Source: SFTJ01 sp045613305 (GTDB lineage Bacteria; Bacteroidota; Bacteroidia; Bacteroidales; Muribaculaceae). Taken from it: DNA of 64,000 nt. The stretch is from NCBI GenBank assembly GCA_045613305.1, contig JAZLAU010000009.1, positions 1-64,000 of the forward strand, written 5' to 3'. Positions 1-7,788 of this stretch are shown one piece after another. The notes beneath the pieces are model-generated. The model saw only the letters and a list, made by a program, of their open reading frames with translations, did not search any database and was not told the origin of the DNA. The position numbers were made by a program, and so were the translations under genes. How positions within the stretch are numbered: position 1 is the first letter of the stretch; each line of letters begins with the position of its first letter.

Positions 1-109
1 TATTGGCAATTGTGTCGGGTTCGCTGCTGGTGACTGATTCTATTTGAGAGTAAAGCAGTTGGTATTTTTCTGCTTTTGAGCCTTGGGCTATTTCAAGATG
101 TTCGGCCAT
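1..109 (-). CDS. Free methionine-(R)-sulfoxide reductase, GAF domain (N-terminal part)
   Basis: Only the first 36 codons lie in the window; the gene continues beyond base 1. The N-terminus begins MAEHLEIAQGSKAEKYQLL and continues through SQIESV to a DTIAN segment. This matches my memory of the start of GAF-domain free methionine-(R)-sulfoxide reductases (fRMsr, YebR-like), where a helical opening of this kind precedes the GAF domain. Those enzymes reduce free methionine-R-sulfoxide in the cytoplasm using cysteines that lie outside the visible part. The start codon at 107-109 sits about 42 bases below a good minus-strand promoter. Another small GAF protein is possible because the catalytic region is not visible. 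Confidence 0.6.
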   Translation of the reverse strand, partial: MAEHLEIAQGSKAEKYQLLYSQIESVTSSEPDTIAN

Positions 110-157
110 TGTGGGTTATGTTTTTATTATTATCAAAAAAATGGAACGAGTAGGTTG

Positions 158-190
158 CAAAGATAGACAAAAAATGGGTAGAATCTCAAG
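158..190 (-). promoter_or_regulatory. Bacteroidales-type promoter for the fRMsr gene
   Basis: On the minus strand, TATCTTTG at 158-165 matches the -7 consensus TAnnTTTG. CTTG at 187-190, 21 bases upstream, is one mismatch from the -33 TTTG. The expected transcription start is near 151, giving a leader of about 40 bases. Confidence 0.55.
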
Positions 191-295
191 AATGCCGCTA
201 AAAATCATGAATGTGGTGGGTGAAGTTATGGGTGTGTAATTGGGGCTTTAAATTTCATGATTAGAGGTTTGCAGCGTGTGCGAGAAAAACGAAAA

Positions 296-319
296 GGGAC
301 CTTGGAATTCCAAGGTCCC
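296..319 (-). terminator. Rho-independent terminator after manA
   Basis: A perfect 24-base palindrome (arms GGGACCTTGG and CCAAGGTCCC around AATT) lies downstream of manA. Read on the minus strand it is followed by TTTTCGTTTTTC, as expected for an intrinsic terminator. Confidence 0.8.
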
Positions 320-352
320 CAGTATGTTAGTTTGAGAATTAATCGTGAGTTA

Positions 353-1321
353 TCACACAGTAGAAGTCATGAATGTAGCCTTACCTTCAGCCTTTAGGCT
401 TGTGATAACGGCAGGCACCAATATTGATTCGCCCTTTTTCACTTCAGTCACGCCACCAAGGTTGTCGGTGATAGTAGCGTTGCCTTCAAGACACATGATA
501 ATCATGAAAGAATCGGCACTTGCGTCGATGTTGCTCACGCCGTCCACGATTTCGCGTTTCACGTCGAAGTATTCGCATTTCACAAGAGGAGTTGCGCTCA
601 CGCCGTTGCGGTCGTAGTTGCTCTTGTATTCAGGATATACTGTGTAGTCGATAGCGTCTTTTGCTTGCACAGTGTGAAGTTCGCGAGGGTTTCCGTTGGC
701 GTCAAGACGGCCGAAGTCATACACGCGATAAGTGATGTCGCTTGTTTGTTGAATTTCGGCAAGAAGGTTTCCGGCGCCAATAGCGTGAATGCGTCCTGCA
801 GGCAAGAAGAACAAGTCGCCGGCATGCGAGTCGTGGCGAGCCACAACGTCCATAATTGCATTTTCAGCCACAAGTTTTTCGTATTCGTCTGGGCCGATTT
901 GCTTGTTTAGACCGGCATATATAGGAGCACCTTCTTCAGCGTCGATGATATACCACATTTCGGTCTTGCCGTAACTGTTGTGGCGAGCCTTTGCCAAAGT
1001 GTCGTCGGGGTGAACTTGAACAGAAAGGTCGCCCTTGGCGTCGATAATCTTCACAAGAAGAGGGAAGGTGTCGCCATATTTTTCATAAACGGCGTTGCCC
1101 ACAAGTTCGCCTTTATATTTTTCGATGATTTGACGCAAGTTAAGTCCCTTGTCGTCACCTTCGGCTACTACTGATTCGTGGCCTTCAACGCCCGAGATTT
1201 CCCAACTTTCGCCGATGTTGTGTTGGTCGGTGGTTATGCCTTTGTATTCAGCAATCTTTTCGCCTCCCCAAAGCACTGACTTTAGGTATGGCTCAAACTT
1301 AAAAGGTTTCAATGTTGCCAT
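353..1321 (-). CDS. manA: Mannose-6-phosphate isomerase, class I (short form)
   Basis: This 322-residue cytoplasmic zinc enzyme interconverts mannose-6-phosphate and fructose-6-phosphate, feeding mannose into glycolysis or supplying GDP-mannose synthesis. Visible signatures are the N-terminal LKSVLWGG motif, QVHPDD (about residue 104), KTEMWY (about 120) and RIHAIGAG (about 177), which together carry the Gln, His, Glu and His zinc ligands of type I isomerases. The length fits the short Bacteroidetes and Firmicutes group. The start MATLKPFKF is chosen because the 35 codons upstream show no family similarity and the promoter TSS falls inside them. A GDP-mannose pyrophosphorylase lies about 15 kb away. 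A strong hairpin terminator follows. Confidence 0.93.
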   Translation of the reverse strand: MATLKPFKFEPYLKSVLWGGEKIAEYKGITTDQHNIGESWEISGVEGHESVVAEGDDKGLNLRQIIEKYKGELVGNAVYEKYGDTFPLLVKIIDAKGDLSVQVHPDDTLAKARHNSYGKTEMWYIIDAEEGAPIYAGLNKQIGPDEYEKLVAENAIMDVVARHDSHAGDLFFLPAGRIHAIGAGNLLAEIQQTSDITYRVYDFGRLDANGNPRELHTVQAKDAIDYTVYPEYKSNYDRNGVSATPLVKCEYFDVKREIVDGVSNIDASADSFMIIMCLEGNATITDNLGGVTEVKKGESILVPAVITSLKAEGKATFMTSTV

Positions 1322-1442
1322 AATAGTTGTTGTGTATATAGTATGTTTTGTTAATAAATTATTTTCTGATGCATTTTGAGCAATATGCTCAGGCGGAGCA
1401 TTGCCGTCGACACACAACGGCCCCAATTTACATTATTACCCA

Positions 1443-1474
1443 CAAAGATAACATTTTCGCCGAAAAAAAGCAAG
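1443..1474 (-). promoter_or_regulatory. Promoter for manA
   Basis: Minus-strand TATCTTTG at 1443-1450 with CTTG at 1471-1474, spaced 20 bases. The TSS is expected near 1436, leaving a leader of about 115 bases. Confidence 0.55.
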
Positions 1475-1659
1475 ATTTAGTGCGTACAATCATAAGCGGG
1501 ATAATAGATTATAAACTGTTGCAGTTGTTGTGCTTGAATTAAACCATTAAAGCATTGAGATGTCGAATGAAAAAAGGCGGTACTATAGATGAGAGCGTAT
1601 TTTCTCGGTCTTTTTGACTTAAATAAGTTTAATAATTAAGCGGAATGATTTTTAATTTG

Positions 1660-1667
1660 TACATTTG
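1660..1667 (+). promoter_or_regulatory. -7 element for the DUF1573 gene pair
   Basis: TACATTTG matches TAnnTTTG; no clear -33 box is seen. A start near 1674 would give a leader of about 19 bases to the ATG at 1693. It would also exclude the upstream in-frame ATG at 1645. Confidence 0.45.
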
Positions 1668-1692
1668 TGAAGAAAATAAGTGTAAAAAAGCA

Positions 1693-2103
1693 ATGAAACA
1701 AATATCGATAATATTTATGATGGTGTTGATGAGTGTCATCAGTGCGTCGGCCAAGGATAAAACCGATGATGGCCGTGCAGAGGTAATGTTCTACACCACA
1801 ACTCACGATTTTGGGTACATAAAGGAGTCGAAAGGACCGGTGACGTGTGTTTTTGAGTTTGAAAACACAGGCAACGCGCCGTTGCTTATAATCACAGCCT
1901 CGGCCACGTGCGGATGCACCCGTCCGGAGTATCCCACCAAGCCCATTAAGCCGGGCAAAAAGGGCAAGATAAAGGTGACCTTTAACCCAATTGGCCGTCC
2001 TGGTCCGTTTAGAAAAAACGTGAAGGTTAAGACCAATGCAAAGCAGAAAACCGTTAACCTCTTTGTTGACGGTTCGGTAATACCAAAGGAAGAAGAAAAG
2101 TAG
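1693..2103 (+). CDS. Secreted DUF1573 domain protein
   Basis: A 136-residue exported protein. A signal peptide (MKQISIIFMMVLMSVISASA) is followed by one DUF1573 domain, an immunoglobulin-like fold common in Bacteroidetes. The family core is clear: a TTHDFGYI opening, the conserved segment ATCGCTRPEYPTKPI and PGKKGKIKVTFNP. DUF1573 proteins have no established biochemical function and are presumed periplasmic or surface located. The start at 1693 is preferred to the ATG 48 bases upstream because it opens a normal signal peptide and fits the promoter. Four bases separate it from a second DUF1573 gene, so the two are surely cotranscribed. Confidence 0.85.
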   Translation: MKQISIIFMMVLMSVISASAKDKTDDGRAEVMFYTTTHDFGYIKESKGPVTCVFEFENTGNAPLLIITASATCGCTRPEYPTKPIKPGKKGKIKVTFNPIGRPGPFRKNVKVKTNAKQKTVNLFVDGSVIPKEEEK

Positions 2104-2107
2104 AACG

Positions 2108-3217
2108 ATGAAGCGCACAGTGTTAATAGTGGCATTATGCATGTGTTGCAGCTTGGGAGTTGCAGCGCAGGGTGTGCTTCGTTGGTTGGACACCGAACAC
2201 GACTTCGGCACATTTAACGAAGACCTTAAGCGTGTGGAATGCGAGATGAGGGCTGTTAATGTGGGCGATTCGGCTGTGGTGATAGTGAATGTGAACACCA
2301 CTTGCGGATGCACTACGAGTGACTACACCCGCGAGCCGATAGCGCCAGGCGATACTGCCGTGGTGCGATTGACCTATTTGGCTACAGGCCGTGTGGGGGC
2401 GTTCGAAAAGTCGGCCTTTGTCTTCACCAACACTGCGCAGCGAAAGATGCGCCTAAAGATTAGTGGCAACGTGCTGGCTTCGGAAAACACCCTAAAGAGT
2501 GTTTATCCGGAGAACATTGGCGCGCTCTTCATGGATTCACGAATTATCCCGTTTGGAGATGTTAAAAAAGGGTCGTCGAAAATGGCCTATATAGGAGCCT
2601 ACAACAATAGCCCCGACACGTTGTTGGTGCAGTTTAGCGGAGTGCCGTCGCATGTGGCAATGGAGGCATTTCCGCCTGAGGTGCCACCGTTCGGGCTATG
2701 TACGATTTCGGCGTTTTTCAACACCTACGACACCGAGGAGTGGGGTATGCTCAGCAACGATGTCACTATCATCGCCGAGCCGCTCAGAGAGCCAAGCGAA
2801 GTGGTGAGCGGAGCTGGCAAAGTGTCGGTGATTGGCACCGTAAACGAGGATTTCACAAAGTGGACCAATGAGCAGATGCAGCAAGCGCCGATAGCAACGT
2901 TGAGCGAAGAAACGCTCGACTTCGGCAACATAAGTTTGCAGGATGCTGAGGTGGAGCAAAAGGTGAAACTCACTAACACCGGCAGCAGTGTTTTGCCCAT
3001 ACGTCGCATCTATAGCAATGTGCCTAAGATGCTTAAAATAGATTGTGAGGCACAGGAGTTGAAGCCAGGCGAAAGTGCCGAAATAACATTTATTGTGGTC
3101 ACAGGGCAAATAGAGGGAATGTATCTGAACGCTCGTGTTACGGTAATGACTGGCGACCCTATTCACCCCAAGCAATACATGCGTCTTGTGGGTATAGTGA
3201 AGAAAGAGAATAAGTAA
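2108..3217 (+). CDS. Secreted multi-domain DUF1573 protein
   Basis: A 369-residue exported protein with signal peptide MKRTVLIVALCMCCSLGVAAQ. The first domain (about 26-115) is a classic DUF1573 unit with TEHDFGTF, TTCGCTTSDY and PGDTAVVRLTY. A middle segment resembles a divergent repeat. The last domain (about 265-366) has ETLDFGNI, KLTNTGSSVLPI and LKPGESAEITF, as in ASPM/SPD-2/Hydin-type immunoglobulin-like domains. It appears to be an expanded paralogue of the preceding gene. The role is probably structural or binding at the periplasm or surface; no catalytic motif is seen. Start and signal peptide agree. Confidence 0.8.
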   Translation: MKRTVLIVALCMCCSLGVAAQGVLRWLDTEHDFGTFNEDLKRVECEMRAVNVGDSAVVIVNVNTTCGCTTSDYTREPIAPGDTAVVRLTYLATGRVGAFEKSAFVFTNTAQRKMRLKISGNVLASENTLKSVYPENIGALFMDSRIIPFGDVKKGSSKMAYIGAYNNSPDTLLVQFSGVPSHVAMEAFPPEVPPFGLCTISAFFNTYDTEEWGMLSNDVTIIAEPLREPSEVVSGAGKVSVIGTVNEDFTKWTNEQMQQAPIATLSEETLDFGNISLQDAEVEQKVKLTNTGSSVLPIRRIYSNVPKMLKIDCEAQELKPGESAEITFIVVTGQIEGMYLNARVTVMTGDPIHPKQYMRLVGIVKKENK

Positions 3218-3253
3218 TCTACACCATAAAAAACAATACAGGCAAAGAATAAT

Positions 3254-4354
3254 ATGGAACATCCAGAAAATAGCGAAGAATATGCAGGCTTAACGGTAAA
3301 CAAAGGAGTGCCTCAACCACCAATGACCAATCCATACCTTAAGTTTAAGGCTCGTCCACGCCGTCGCAATATCACAGCGGCGGAGTATGTTGAAGGCATC
3401 CGCAAGGGCGATGTGTCGATGCTTGGTCAGGCAGTGACATTGGTTGAAAGCCAATTGCCCGAACATCAAGCCATAGCGCAAGAAGTGATTGAAAAGTGCT
3501 TGCCCTACACGGGTAATTCTAAGCGCATAGGCATCACTGGCGTGCCAGGTGCCGGCAAGAGCACATCTATTGATGTGTTTGGCTTGCATGTGCTGAAGAA
3601 TGGCGGCAAACTTGCCGTTCTTGCCATTGACCCAAGTAGCGAACTCACTAAAGGCTCAATTCTTGGCGACAAGACACGAATGGAGAAACTTTCGGTACAG
3701 CAAGATGCATTCATTCGCCCTAGCCCGTCGGCAGGTTCGCTGGGTGGAGTGGCCCGAAAAACCCGTGAAACGATTGTGCTTTGTGAGGCCGCTGGCTACG
3801 ACACAGTGTTCGTTGAAACTGTGGGCGTTGGTCAGAGCGAAACTGCTGTGCATTCAATGGTTGACTTCTTTTTGCTGATACAACTTGCAGGAACTGGCGA
3901 CGAATTGCAAGGCATTAAGCGCGGCATCATGGAAATGGCCGATGGTATTGTGATTAACAAGTGCGACGGCGATAACGTGGAGCGTGCAAAGTTGGCTGCT
4001 GCTCAATTCCGTAGTGCACTGCACTTGTTCCCAACACCACCAAGCGGCTGGAATCCAAAGGTGTTAACCTATTCGGGCTACTATGAACTCGGAATAGATG
4101 AGGTGTGGGCAATGATTGACGAATATTTCGATTTTGTGCGCAAGTCGGGCTACTTCGAAGAACGTCGTCGTCAGCAAGAGCAATATTGGATGTATGAAAC
4201 AATCGACGAACAGTTGAAACGTCATTTCTACACCGACCCGGTGATTGAAGAAATGCTTGCTGCAAAGAAGCAAATGGTGCTTTCTTCGCGTCAAAGTTCG
4301 TTTGTGGCTGCGTCGGATGTGCTCGACTATTATTTTAAGAATGTGAAGAAATAA
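3254..4354 (+). CDS. meaB: MeaB/ArgK-type G3E GTPase, methylmalonyl-CoA mutase chaperone
   Basis: A 366-residue cytoplasmic GTPase that protects and reloads adenosylcobalamin-dependent methylmalonyl-CoA mutase. The Walker A loop is GVPGAGKST (96-104). The following DPSS, GDKTRM and RPSPSAGSLGGVA segments are family signatures. ETVGVGQSE forms the switch region and NKCDGDN the guanine-specificity motif. The length fits MeaB with an N-terminal extension of about 60 residues. The mutase subunits are not in the window; in Bacteroidales they serve the succinate-propionate pathway. The gene follows the DUF1573 pair by 36 bases and may share its transcript. It ends in a strong terminator. Confidence 0.93.
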   Translation: MEHPENSEEYAGLTVNKGVPQPPMTNPYLKFKARPRRRNITAAEYVEGIRKGDVSMLGQAVTLVESQLPEHQAIAQEVIEKCLPYTGNSKRIGITGVPGAGKSTSIDVFGLHVLKNGGKLAVLAIDPSSELTKGSILGDKTRMEKLSVQQDAFIRPSPSAGSLGGVARKTRETIVLCEAAGYDTVFVETVGVGQSETAVHSMVDFFLLIQLAGTGDELQGIKRGIMEMADGIVINKCDGDNVERAKLAAAQFRSALHLFPTPPSGWNPKVLTYSGYYELGIDEVWAMIDEYFDFVRKSGYFEERRRQQEQYWMYETIDEQLKRHFYTDPVIEEMLAAKKQMVLSSRQSSFVAASDVLDYYFKNVKK

Positions 4355-4380
4355 CGCTTCGTAGAGTGATAGATATTTGC

Positions 4381-4416
4381 GATTGGACTGCCTAAGGGCG
4401 GTCCAATCTTTTTTTT
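4381..4416 (+). terminator. Terminator after meaB
   Basis: A GATTGGAC...GTCCAATC stem, extended by GCC/GGC, is followed directly by a run of eight T. Confidence 0.85.
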
Positions 4417-4604
4417 CGGGTGAGGTGGGTGTGACTTGTTTTTAGGAAGGAAATGGAAAAGAGAGTGTGATTCATTATTGTGATGATAACAGTAAGAGGT
4501 TTGCGGCCGTAGCAAAGTAGTCGGTTTTGCGTCAAGAGTGGTTGAAACGAGCAATGTTTGGGTTTGTTAACAAATAGATGAACTTAATTGGTCGCACGAT
4601 GGTT

Positions 4605-4612
4605 TAATTTTG
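4605..4612 (+). promoter_or_regulatory. -7 element upstream of the Omp85-like gene
   Basis: TAATTTTG fits TAnnTTTG, but no good -33 box is seen. The implied leader is only about 10 bases, so this is tentative. Confidence 0.35.
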
Positions 4613-4628
4613 TGTTACGGTTAATATT

Positions 4629-5801
4629 ATGAAACATACAAGACTAATGATTTGTGTGCTATTGGCGGGATTATGTGCGTCGGCAACAGCGAGCAATTTG
4701 ACCGCAACGGCACTTCAAGAACAAACAGACACGGCAAAAGAGCAAAGCCGCTCATTCATACAAAACGTAATACGCTATTTCAGTGAGAGCAACAAGGCTA
4801 AAGAGCGAAAGGGCTTCGATATAAGTTTTATCGGAGGGCCTTCCTACACCAATAGCACAAAGTTGAGTATAGGATTGATGGGCAGTGGGCAATATTGGAT
4901 GAATGGCAGCGAAAACCTCAAGCAGCCATCGAATGTTACGCTTTATTCTAACATTTCGGTGGTTGGGATGGTGATGGTGGGAGTTGAAGGCAATAACTTT
5001 TTCCCTGGGGATAAATATCGCCTTAATTATGATGTCCGGTTCAGATATTTCCCTTCAAATTATTGGGGCATAGGCTATGATGAGTGCAATAACGATGCAA
5101 ACGAAACCGAGATGAAACGCTTGATGGGGAAGCTCGATGCGGAGTTTTTAGTGCGCATGGCCAACGGCTTTTACATAGGCCCTCGAGTGTCGGCTATGGT
5201 GCAGAAAGCCTACGACATAGCCCCCGAGAAAATGCATCTGTATCATGGTCAAGACCTAACGCTTCACAACATTGGAGTGGGATTGTCGGTGCAGTATGAC
5301 TCGCGCGACAATGTCACTAATCCGCACAGAGGAGTGTATGTGAATGCCACCCAAATGTTTAGGCCGTCTGTTTTGGGGAATAAATATGATTTCAACACCA
5401 CCGATTTCACCATCAATGCCTATCAGCGATTGTGGAAAGACGCCGTTTTGGCCGAACAGGTTAAGTGCCAGTTTAATTTCGGCAATCCGTCGTGGGAGAT
5501 GATGTCTACCCTTGGCGGGTCGTATGTTATGCGCGGATATTATGAGTCGCGCTATCGCGATAAGCACATGGGTGCCATGCAGGTGGAATTGCGTCAGCGC
5601 GTGTGGAAACGATGCGGATTTACGGTGTGGGGCGGTGTAGGCTCGGTGTTTCACGACGAGGAATCGTTTAAGAATCTGTTGCCAAACTATGGCATTGGCT
5701 TTCGGTGGGAATTTAAGAAGAATGTGAATGTGCGACTTGATTATGGTTTTGGCCGCGGCGGCCAAAGCGGATTTGTATTTAATGTGAATGAAGCATTTTA
5801 A
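4629..5801 (+). CDS. Omp85/BamA-type outer-membrane beta-barrel (surface antigen domain)
   Basis: A 390-residue protein with a signal peptide ending near ASATA, a short charged periplasmic stretch (about 30-65) and then alternating beta-strand sequence to a C-terminal Phe, as in outer-membrane barrels. The segment VMRGYYESRYRDK (about residue 300) resembles the VRGF/RGY lid-loop motif of Omp85 proteins. YDSRDNVTNPHRGVYV is also typical of the bacterial surface antigen domain. POTRA domains are absent, so this is a barrel-only family member rather than BamA itself. Its last 14 bases overlap the start of an EptA-like gene, which implies translational coupling. Cargo or substrate unknown. Confidence 0.75.
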   Translation: MKHTRLMICVLLAGLCASATASNLTATALQEQTDTAKEQSRSFIQNVIRYFSESNKAKERKGFDISFIGGPSYTNSTKLSIGLMGSGQYWMNGSENLKQPSNVTLYSNISVVGMVMVGVEGNNFFPGDKYRLNYDVRFRYFPSNYWGIGYDECNNDANETEMKRLMGKLDAEFLVRMANGFYIGPRVSAMVQKAYDIAPEKMHLYHGQDLTLHNIGVGLSVQYDSRDNVTNPHRGVYVNATQMFRPSVLGNKYDFNTTDFTINAYQRLWKDAVLAEQVKCQFNFGNPSWEMMSTLGGSYVMRGYYESRYRDKHMGAMQVELRQRVWKRCGFTVWGGVGSVFHDEESFKNLLPNYGIGFRWEFKKNVNVRLDYGFGRGGQSGFVFNVNEAF

Positions 5802-7503
5802 AAAAATAGCAATGGCATTACGAAAAGTAAAGTGCAGTCAGCGCTTGCTTTTTGTGTTGTGTGTGGCGGCATTGTCGTTGCCTAACTTCTTGTTGTTTTT
5901 CACAGAGCCGTCGCCACTGATGTCGAGGGTGTGCAATGTGGTGTTTCCAGTGAGTGTTTGGTGGTTTGTGATGACACTCACGAAACGTCCAGGCAAGATG
6001 TTTCTAACCTTGTTTTTGTTTGTATTTTTCAATGCTTTTCAGATTGTGTTGCTCGACATGTATGGCGAAGCAATTTTGGCCGTGGATATGTTTTTGAACG
6101 TTGCCACCACCAACATGGTAGAAGCCGGAGAACAGTTGAGCGGCATATTGCCGGCGGTGATTTTTGTAGTGGTAGTGTATGTGCCGTTGCTGTTGTGGAG
6201 TGTTGTCTCGATTTACCATAAACCCTTGAGTGATGCATTCTTGAGCCGTAATCGCAAGTATTCGTTATATGGGCTAATGATAGGTGCACTGATGCTTGTG
6301 TCGTGTTATTTCCGGTTGAATAATTTCACTTTTATAGGTGACATATATCCGGCAAATGTGCTCGAAAATCTTGATATAGCAGTGCGTCGCACCGTGCGCA
6401 CCAATATGTATGCAAGCACGTCGGCTCACTTTAAGTTTGATGCTGTGCCTACGCATGAACCACTTGAACAAGAAACCTATATTTTGGTGATTGGCGAAAC
6501 GGCTCGCGCCGATAATTTTGGCATCTATGGCTATGACCGACAAACTACGCCATTGCTGTCGGAAACTGACCGACTTATTGTGTTTAGTGATGTCGTAACG
6601 CAAGCCAATGTGACGCATAAAAGTGTGCCAATGATTATGACTTCGGTGTCGGCCGAAAATTTCGATGATATCTATTATCAAAAGAGCATCATAACGGCTT
6701 TCAAAGAGGCTGGTTTTCACACGGCATTTTTCTCAAATCAGCGCCCTAACCGTTCGTTTATCGACCACTTTGGACAGGAGGCCCACAATAGTGTGTTTGT
6801 GAAAGCCGAGTTGCCTCACGACGCCAATTTGAGCGATGATGTGCTGCTGGGATATCTGCAAAAAGAATTGCAGAACGATGAAAACATCAAGCAGTTTGTA
6901 GTGCTGCACACCTATGGCTCGCATTTCAATTATAGCGACCGCTATCCTGCCGATTGTAGTTATTATAAGCCCGACCGAATTACTACCATAGGCCAGCGAA
7001 ATCGTGAAGTTATGGTAAACGCCTACGATAATTCGATTCGCTACACCGACAGGTTGCTTCACTCAATAATAGAGATGGCCGACTCTTTGTGCGATAAGGC
7101 ATGCGTGATGTATGTTTCGGACCATGGCGAGGACCTTTATGACGACAAGCGACATCGCTATATGCACGCGTCGCCAGTGCCTTCTTATTATCAGTTGCGA
7201 GTGCCCTTGTTGGTGTGGACCTCGCAAGAATATGGGCATGCGCATGCTGCCGAAGTAGATGCGATGGTGCTAAATTCTGGCAAGCCGATTGCCGCCAATC
7301 AGGTGGTTTTTCACACATTGCTCGGGTTGTCGGGCATTGAAACGCCATACGGCAGAGATGATTATTCGTTGTGCTCGCCGCTCTTCGCCTCGCCCAAAAG
7401 ATATTATCTGAACGACCATAACGAGCCCATGATGCTCAATGAGATAGGTTTGAAAACCGAAGATGTGGCAATGATGCACAAAAACGGATTGCTCTATCCG
7501 TGA
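5788..7503 (+). CDS. Lipid A phosphoethanolamine transferase (EptA-like)
   Basis: A 571-residue inner-membrane enzyme. Five hydrophobic segments fill the first 190 or so residues. A periplasmic alkaline-phosphatase/sulfatase-fold domain follows, with the nucleophile motif GETARADNFGIYGY (Thr238) and the metal site VSDHGEDLYDD (Asp445, His446), then HRYMHASP. This is the layout of phosphoethanolamine transferases that decorate lipid A phosphates, giving resistance to cationic peptides. The neighbour, an overlapping outer-membrane barrel gene, is unusual for this family. Other phospho-group acceptors (core sugar or protein) cannot be excluded. Confidence 0.87.
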   Translation: MKHFKKIAMALRKVKCSQRLLFVLCVAALSLPNFLLFFTEPSPLMSRVCNVVFPVSVWWFVMTLTKRPGKMFLTLFLFVFFNAFQIVLLDMYGEAILAVDMFLNVATTNMVEAGEQLSGILPAVIFVVVVYVPLLLWSVVSIYHKPLSDAFLSRNRKYSLYGLMIGALMLVSCYFRLNNFTFIGDIYPANVLENLDIAVRRTVRTNMYASTSAHFKFDAVPTHEPLEQETYILVIGETARADNFGIYGYDRQTTPLLSETDRLIVFSDVVTQANVTHKSVPMIMTSVSAENFDDIYYQKSIITAFKEAGFHTAFFSNQRPNRSFIDHFGQEAHNSVFVKAELPHDANLSDDVLLGYLQKELQNDENIKQFVVLHTYGSHFNYSDRYPADCSYYKPDRITTIGQRNREVMVNAYDNSIRYTDRLLHSIIEMADSLCDKACVMYVSDHGEDLYDDKRHRYMHASPVPSYYQLRVPLLVWTSQEYGHAHAAEVDAMVLNSGKPIAANQVVFHTLLGLSGIETPYGRDDYSLCSPLFASPKRYYLNDHNEPMMLNEIGLKTEDVAMMHKNGLLYP

Positions 7504-7753
7504 CATTTAACCTTGTGGCATAAGTGACTATGGCGATTGTTGAGATGGCAAGCGTTATGGCGCAGTGGGGGTGGAAAAACAATAAAATCGGTGCAACTTT
7601 TCGTCAAGTGAAAGCGTCAAATTAATGACTTTAAATTGAAACTTTTTGTCGGCAAAGCGAAAGTTTTGATGAAAGTAGGCTATAAAACAAAAATCTTTGA
7701 TTTTTTTAGGTTTATTTTGTCTAAAACTGGGGGTGAAAATGACTGATAATTAG

Positions 7754-7761
7754 TATATTTG
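7754..7761 (+). promoter_or_regulatory. -7 promoter element of the tubulin/actin-like operon
   Basis: TATATTTG fits TAnnTTTG; a weak CTGG lies about 23 bases upstream. The TSS would be near 7768, about 20 bases before the ATG of the lipoprotein gene. No other promoter-like element is obvious in the six-gene unit. Confidence 0.5.
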
Positions 7762-7788
7762 TAAGTTGTAAAAACGCGTTTTTTTGAG

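Larger units (their letters stand above)
1322..1692. other. Divergent intergenic region between manA and the DUF1573 gene
   Basis: No credible gene is visible in this AT-rich stretch. It holds the manA promoter on the minus strand and the DUF1573 promoter on the plus strand; nothing else stands out. Confidence 0.6.

Noticed and set aside
1636..2313. 225-codon minus-strand open frame over the DUF1573 genes
   Set aside because: It overlaps two well-supported plus-strand genes and has no sensible domain content.
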